In this document: piece by piece, positions 60,001 to 64,000 of the stretch
How positions within the stretch are numbered: position 1 is the first letter of the stretch
How the letters are laid out: every line of letters starts with the position of its first letter
Assembly (NCBI GenBank): GCA_050084985.1
Contig: JBITNC010000001.1
Coordinates: 20,708,001-20,772,000 of the forward strand
Length of the DNA: 64,000 nt
Direction: 5' to 3'
Source of the DNA: Nageia nagi
Lineage: Eukaryota; Pinophyta
Translations under genes and position numbers: made by a program
Notes under the pieces: generated by a model
The model's input: the letters and a program-made list of their open reading frames with translations, nothing else
Told to the model about the DNA's origin: nothing
Databases searched by the model: none

Positions 60001-62800
60001 TGAAAATTCAACCTTGACCTAACAAAAATAGAAAATAAAAGATTAAAAACCTACACTTTACCTATGATGATGATTAAAGGTGATATTTGAAAAAAAAGGG
60101 GATGAATGAAAAGCTTCTTCGAAGAATGGAGCCCAAAATCTAACCTCAACCCAATGAAGATGCTAGGAACCTAGCAATGGTGCTCAGCTACCTTTCCAAT
60201 TTAGTCTCACCATTATCTTGATGTTATTGTCTTGCCTTTATTCTATATAATAGCACTCATAGATGAGTAAAAGGTAGCAGGAATGCAAAACTCAGAGTAT
60301 AACAATTTTCAAAATTGATAGGTGGTGTTAAGAAACACTATTAAATAATGATACTAGTAATTTCCACCTATCAAGGATTCATGAATGTCTAAGATCATGT
60401 CATAGCTATGACCATGCACACCCTTCCACCTTTATAGGTAACATGTAGAGTTCTAAGGTTCCCCCTTGGGCTTATTGTAATGTCGACCCACTTGTTACCA
60501 TAAAACATAAAGATAGATGAGAGTGTACATTGATAAAGGTATTTATTTAATAAATTAAATAAATCATTTCTAATAACTAAAAAGGGGTATTTTATTTGAA
60601 TTAATATTCCTTTTTAGGTGTTAATAGATGCACCACTTTGAATATATTTTGATACTTTTGAAACAAAGAAAATAAAAATATAATTCAAAGTATATTCAAG
60701 AAAAGATAAGAGTAAAAGAGTACTCCTTGAAAAGGTATATCATGGTAGTAGATTCATATGTCCCAATTATTTTTACTAAGTTATGCCTCTTCTTTTTCTT
60801 GGTTGCAACATGATAGACCTCTCATCATAGGATAAATCCAAGGAGAATAACAATAATCTTGCAAAGAGCTTAGAAAAAAAATGTTGTATGTACAAGATAT
60901 CTTAATTATAAATATGATATGGATAAGATGATAAGTGATAAGAATGTAAACCTATCCTTGGTGACTTACCCACCAAGAGTGAGGAATAGAGATTATTAAT
61001 TTATATTGATCAACTTGGTTTCCTAAGCTACCATGTTTCAATGGATTTTTTGATAAGAATGATCCTTCCTTACAAAGGTATCGAATGATAAGAGTGACCA
61101 ACTTAGTTTTCCAAAGCCACCATGTTTTCATGGATTTTTGACAAGAATGACCCTTTTTTACAAAGGTGTCAGATGATAAGATTGATTGACTTGGTTATCC
61201 CAAGTCACCATGTTTCCATGGATTTTATTGACAAGAGTGGCCCTTCCTTACAAAGACAACCAAATGTTAAGAGTAACAAATGATATGGATAAGCATTATA
61301 TTTTCAATAGTAGATAATATTTGATATGTGAATAGACAAGCTTCATCTTAATAATAAATATACAATCACCATTTTTGTAATAATAGATAAGATATGACAA
61401 GCAAATTGATAAGCTTTATTTTGGCAATCAATAGGCAATCATTGTTTTGATAAGATATGATAATTAGATAGACAAGCAATTTCTAAATATATACCACTTT
61501 TATTTATAGGTTGGCAAGCATAATATGATATCAATAAAGATAAAATTTGACCATCATTCATTTTAGCAAGTGATAATTGCAAATTTTGAAACATATACCA
61601 AGAGATAAGTAATAGATAAGATATAAGAAATTACATTTTATGTGATAAGAGACATGAAGTGCAAAAATAATATCTTCCCATGCTATGTAAATTGACAAGT
61701 ACAATATGCATGATTTTTTTATGTGTTAAGAAAATTTATGCAAAAATGTAGTTTTTAATCCATTTAACATGTTCATGATATTGATAGGACAAAGATGACA
61801 TAATCTCCTTTTGTTACCCTAGCGGCAGTGCTAGAATACAGTAACAACACTAGGTTATGCAAAAAAAATTGAGAAGAGAAAAATGATAGTAGGAAAGAAA
61901 TGCCTTCATGCTAAGAAAAGTGTAAAGAAATTATTTAAAACATGCAAAATTATTTAAATTTTAACTAACATGAGTATTTAAATTGACCAATTTTCCCCAA
62001 AGGGAATTTTGACAAATGTGAATTAATTTGATGAAGAAAATATGTTTTTTATTTCATGCATATGATACAAAAGCTAAGATTTCAAAATTGTTAGAAAAGG
62101 GACTAGATGAGCTAGAGATAGTGCCAAGATCCTAGCAGCAACATTGGGTTATGGCAAGATCTATCTTTTAAAGTACTATTCATGATCATTTGTGCAAAGT
62201 TCCAATGATAAAAATATTTTTGGATCAACTAATTAGAAAGAGAAATGATCAAATTAGGAAAAAAGGGTACCAGATAGTTTATAAATATGCCAAATTGTAA
62301 TTCATTTGTGCATGCTTAATTTATGGTTTTGAGCTCTAGTCCAGAAGATTGTAAGTGCTTATTGAGGTTATGTAGGATTTACATGAGGGTAGTAGGCTTG
62401 GATATTAGTGGATATTGATCAAATGGTTTAGAGGATTTCTTCACAATAGGTTCATAGGGATTTGGTTATGCATTCTTCACCTGAGGGGCACTACATACCA
62501 AAATTTTTTATCATATTTTTTGCCTATGCATAAATTAGGATGTTTTTGGTGAATTAGAGTTTTGATTTGGATGAGTTTTGATTAAATTTGGGAAATTATC
62601 AAAAAACTTAGTATAAAAATGTTAGGGTAGATTTAGGCATGCATGGAGGGAAATGATTATCATTTTTACCATACAAGTAGGGAGAATTTTGATGGGTTTC
62701 AAAATTTAATGGAAAATAGCACCTATTGGGTTCCTAGCATCACTATTGGGATTAGAAAATAAGGCAAAACATGAAACTTAGCTTTTACATGATATTTGAC
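57046..62800. other. Unassigned AT-rich repeats
   Basis: No gene could be identified. The plus strand at about 57270-58330 is weakly protein-like (NPQNLFEILEWINHLTGDLC near 57540; NAWEFKINDSKVVIEVKAQE near 57950) and may be another retroelement fragment. ORFs at 58430-58615 (minus) and 59251-59481 (plus) match nothing known to me. Segments resembling CTAGGAACCTAGCA or GGTTCCTAGCATCAC recur near 60160, 61820, 62130 and 62730. A tandem triplication lies at 61008-61274. Confidence 0.45.
61008..61274. repeat. Tandem triplication, 88-bp unit
   Basis: Three head-to-tail copies at 61008-61095, 61096-61183 and 61184-61274 (88, 88 and 91 bp). Each has CAACTTGGTT or a variant at the start, CACCATGTTTCCATGGATTT in the middle and CCTTCCTTACAAAG near the end, with roughly 15-20% divergence by eye. 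No coding content. Confidence 0.88.
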
Positions 62801-62974
62801 ATAGTTTGATGCTTGAAATTTGTAAAAATGTAGACTTTAAGACATATTTGTTAAGAAAAATGACTTATTATTCATATTTTCTTATTTTAGCTTTAAATTC
62901 AATTTTTATGATATTATTATTGATAAAATTTAATTTGTACACATATGCAATATTGGGCCTATCTGATGTGTTAT

Positions 62975-64000
62975 GTGCCATGGAGTCTAGCCATGAATAT
63001 CATAATAGAGTTTGAGATGAGAATAGCAAAGAGGGTATAGCTAGATACCACATGGTTGGATCACATGAGGGGCATATCATGCATCCCATGTGATAATTAC
63101 TTTTTTACTTCTATGATGGAGTTTTGGTGTGATGAAACCAACATATTCCACCTACCAATTGGACAGATCATAATCACATTTGTTGACATACACTACATAC
63201 TACAAGTACCTATGAAGGGTACACTTTCTATAGCTTATATGGAGGATTAGTACTACTGGATGACAAGGGCACAAGACTATCAATAGCAAAAGAAGGGTGC
63301 ATCCCTTCATGACACAATTTACATGCCCTTAGAGGACATAGACATAGTTTGTTGGTTCAAATTATATGTGGTCATTCTTATGCACACAATCCTATATAGT
63401 AATAAGAACCATGAGTGATTTCACACCAACTACATACCCATAGTGTAGGGGATATGCCTCCATAAGGAGAGATACACATGGGCCCCTTGTATAATGACCA
63501 TGATGTATAGGGATCTTCATAACTTTATCTCTATGAAGAAGGGAGGTAGGATTGTTACTTATTCATTCATATTGTAGGCTTGAGCATACGAGCACATGGT
63601 TATATAGGATGTACCTATTAGATACCATATAGGTGAATATACCCCATTAGTTCTAATGATAGATGACACAGAGGATGATAGCAACATGTAGAGTAGAGTA
63701 GTTTCATAGGCTACTTGACTTACTAGATGAGGACATCACCTTGGACCCTTATTTTGACCTACCAATATGGGAGGAGATATATCATAAGTTATCATGGAGC
63801 AATAATTCCATGCCATATGTAAGGTGTGCATGAGGTGATGGAATTCTATCACCCTGATAGGGTGCTCAAGGAGTTTGATATGATGTAGGATGTACCAATC
63901 TAAAGAGTGTGGCCGAATATGGCTAACTATGGCCTAGTACTATAGATACAAGACTATCCCACTAAGGGATGGTAGTTCTTTCATGGAGTATGGAGTGGGA
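62975..64000 (+). pseudogene. Plant mobile domain-like remnant, running off the window
   Basis: Plus-strand reading with the layout of plant mobile domain (aminotransferase-like) proteins, which occur both as host genes such as MAIL1 and as parts of transposable elements. MESSHEYHNRV is read at 62980. After a frameshift the open stretch 63056-63250 has MDHMRGISCIPCDNYFFTSM, FWCDETNIFHLPIGQIIITF and VDIHYILQVPMKGTLSIAY, corresponding to the conserved segment TNTFHLPxGExTxTLxDVxxxLxLPxxG. Further segments with stops continue past 63500 (MTMMYRDLHNF; AYEHMVI) to the window edge. Stops and shifts show it is broken. Host or transposon origin cannot be told. Confidence 0.6.

Overview
The window reads as nuclear DNA of a land plant with a large, repeat-rich, AT-rich genome, most likely a gymnosperm. 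The grounds are eukaryotic nuclear tRNA-Leu genes, a decayed plant-specific cytochrome P450 of the CYP703 type, plant Ty1/copia, Tat-type Ty3/gypsy and LINE retrotransposons, and a plant mobile domain remnant. The lineage call is inference. No complete, evidently functional protein-coding host gene was found; nearly all recognisable coding sequence is retrotransposon-derived and broken by stops and frameshifts.

Layout. 1-6.1 kb: AT-rich sequence with possible exon relics (1-560) and one unidentified minus-strand coding remnant (2.93-3.78 kb). 6.1-15.7 kb: a plus-strand LINE split by a 7.15-kb minus-strand Copia element (6603-13752, target duplication TAGAG) and by a solo LTR (15181-15679, duplication TCATC). 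15.7-17.2 kb: intergenic, with a (TA)n tract. 17.17-17.34 kb: two tandem tRNA-Leu genes (AAG, CAA), then a CYP703-like pseudogene (17459-17882, minus). 18.3-21.5 kb: unidentified degenerate ORFs on both strands. 21688-27603: the youngest and best preserved Copia element, with identical-length LTRs differing at 5 of 483 positions and duplication AATAC; it interrupts a coiled-coil-like minus-strand ORF that resumes at 27604. 28179-28278: a 100-N assembly gap. 28.3-41.4 kb: a Copia element (29099-37483) nested inside an older Copia element, which in turn sits in a second LINE copy (41374-42330). 42.3-46.2 kb: nothing recognisable. 46.2-57.0 kb: three truncated gypsy elements (plus, minus, plus); the two plus-strand ones carry a second RNase H, as in the Tat lineage, and one contains a 306-bp TRIM-like insert. 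57-63 kb: unassigned repeats with an 88-bp tandem triplication. 63-64 kb: plant mobile domain remnant running off the end.

The parts do not form a pathway; this is a stratified retrotransposon graveyard. By nesting and LTR divergence, the LINEs are oldest, then the 5' gypsy fragments and older Copia copies (about 10% LTR divergence by eye), then the 21.7-kb Copia (about 1%). Two shared architectural traits of the Copia elements stand out: a conserved inverted repeat in every LTR, and a rapidly diverging tandem-repeat module between RNase H and the polypurine tract. Inactivating changes in the coding regions are strongly biased to C:G>T:A, as expected from cytosine methylation decay.
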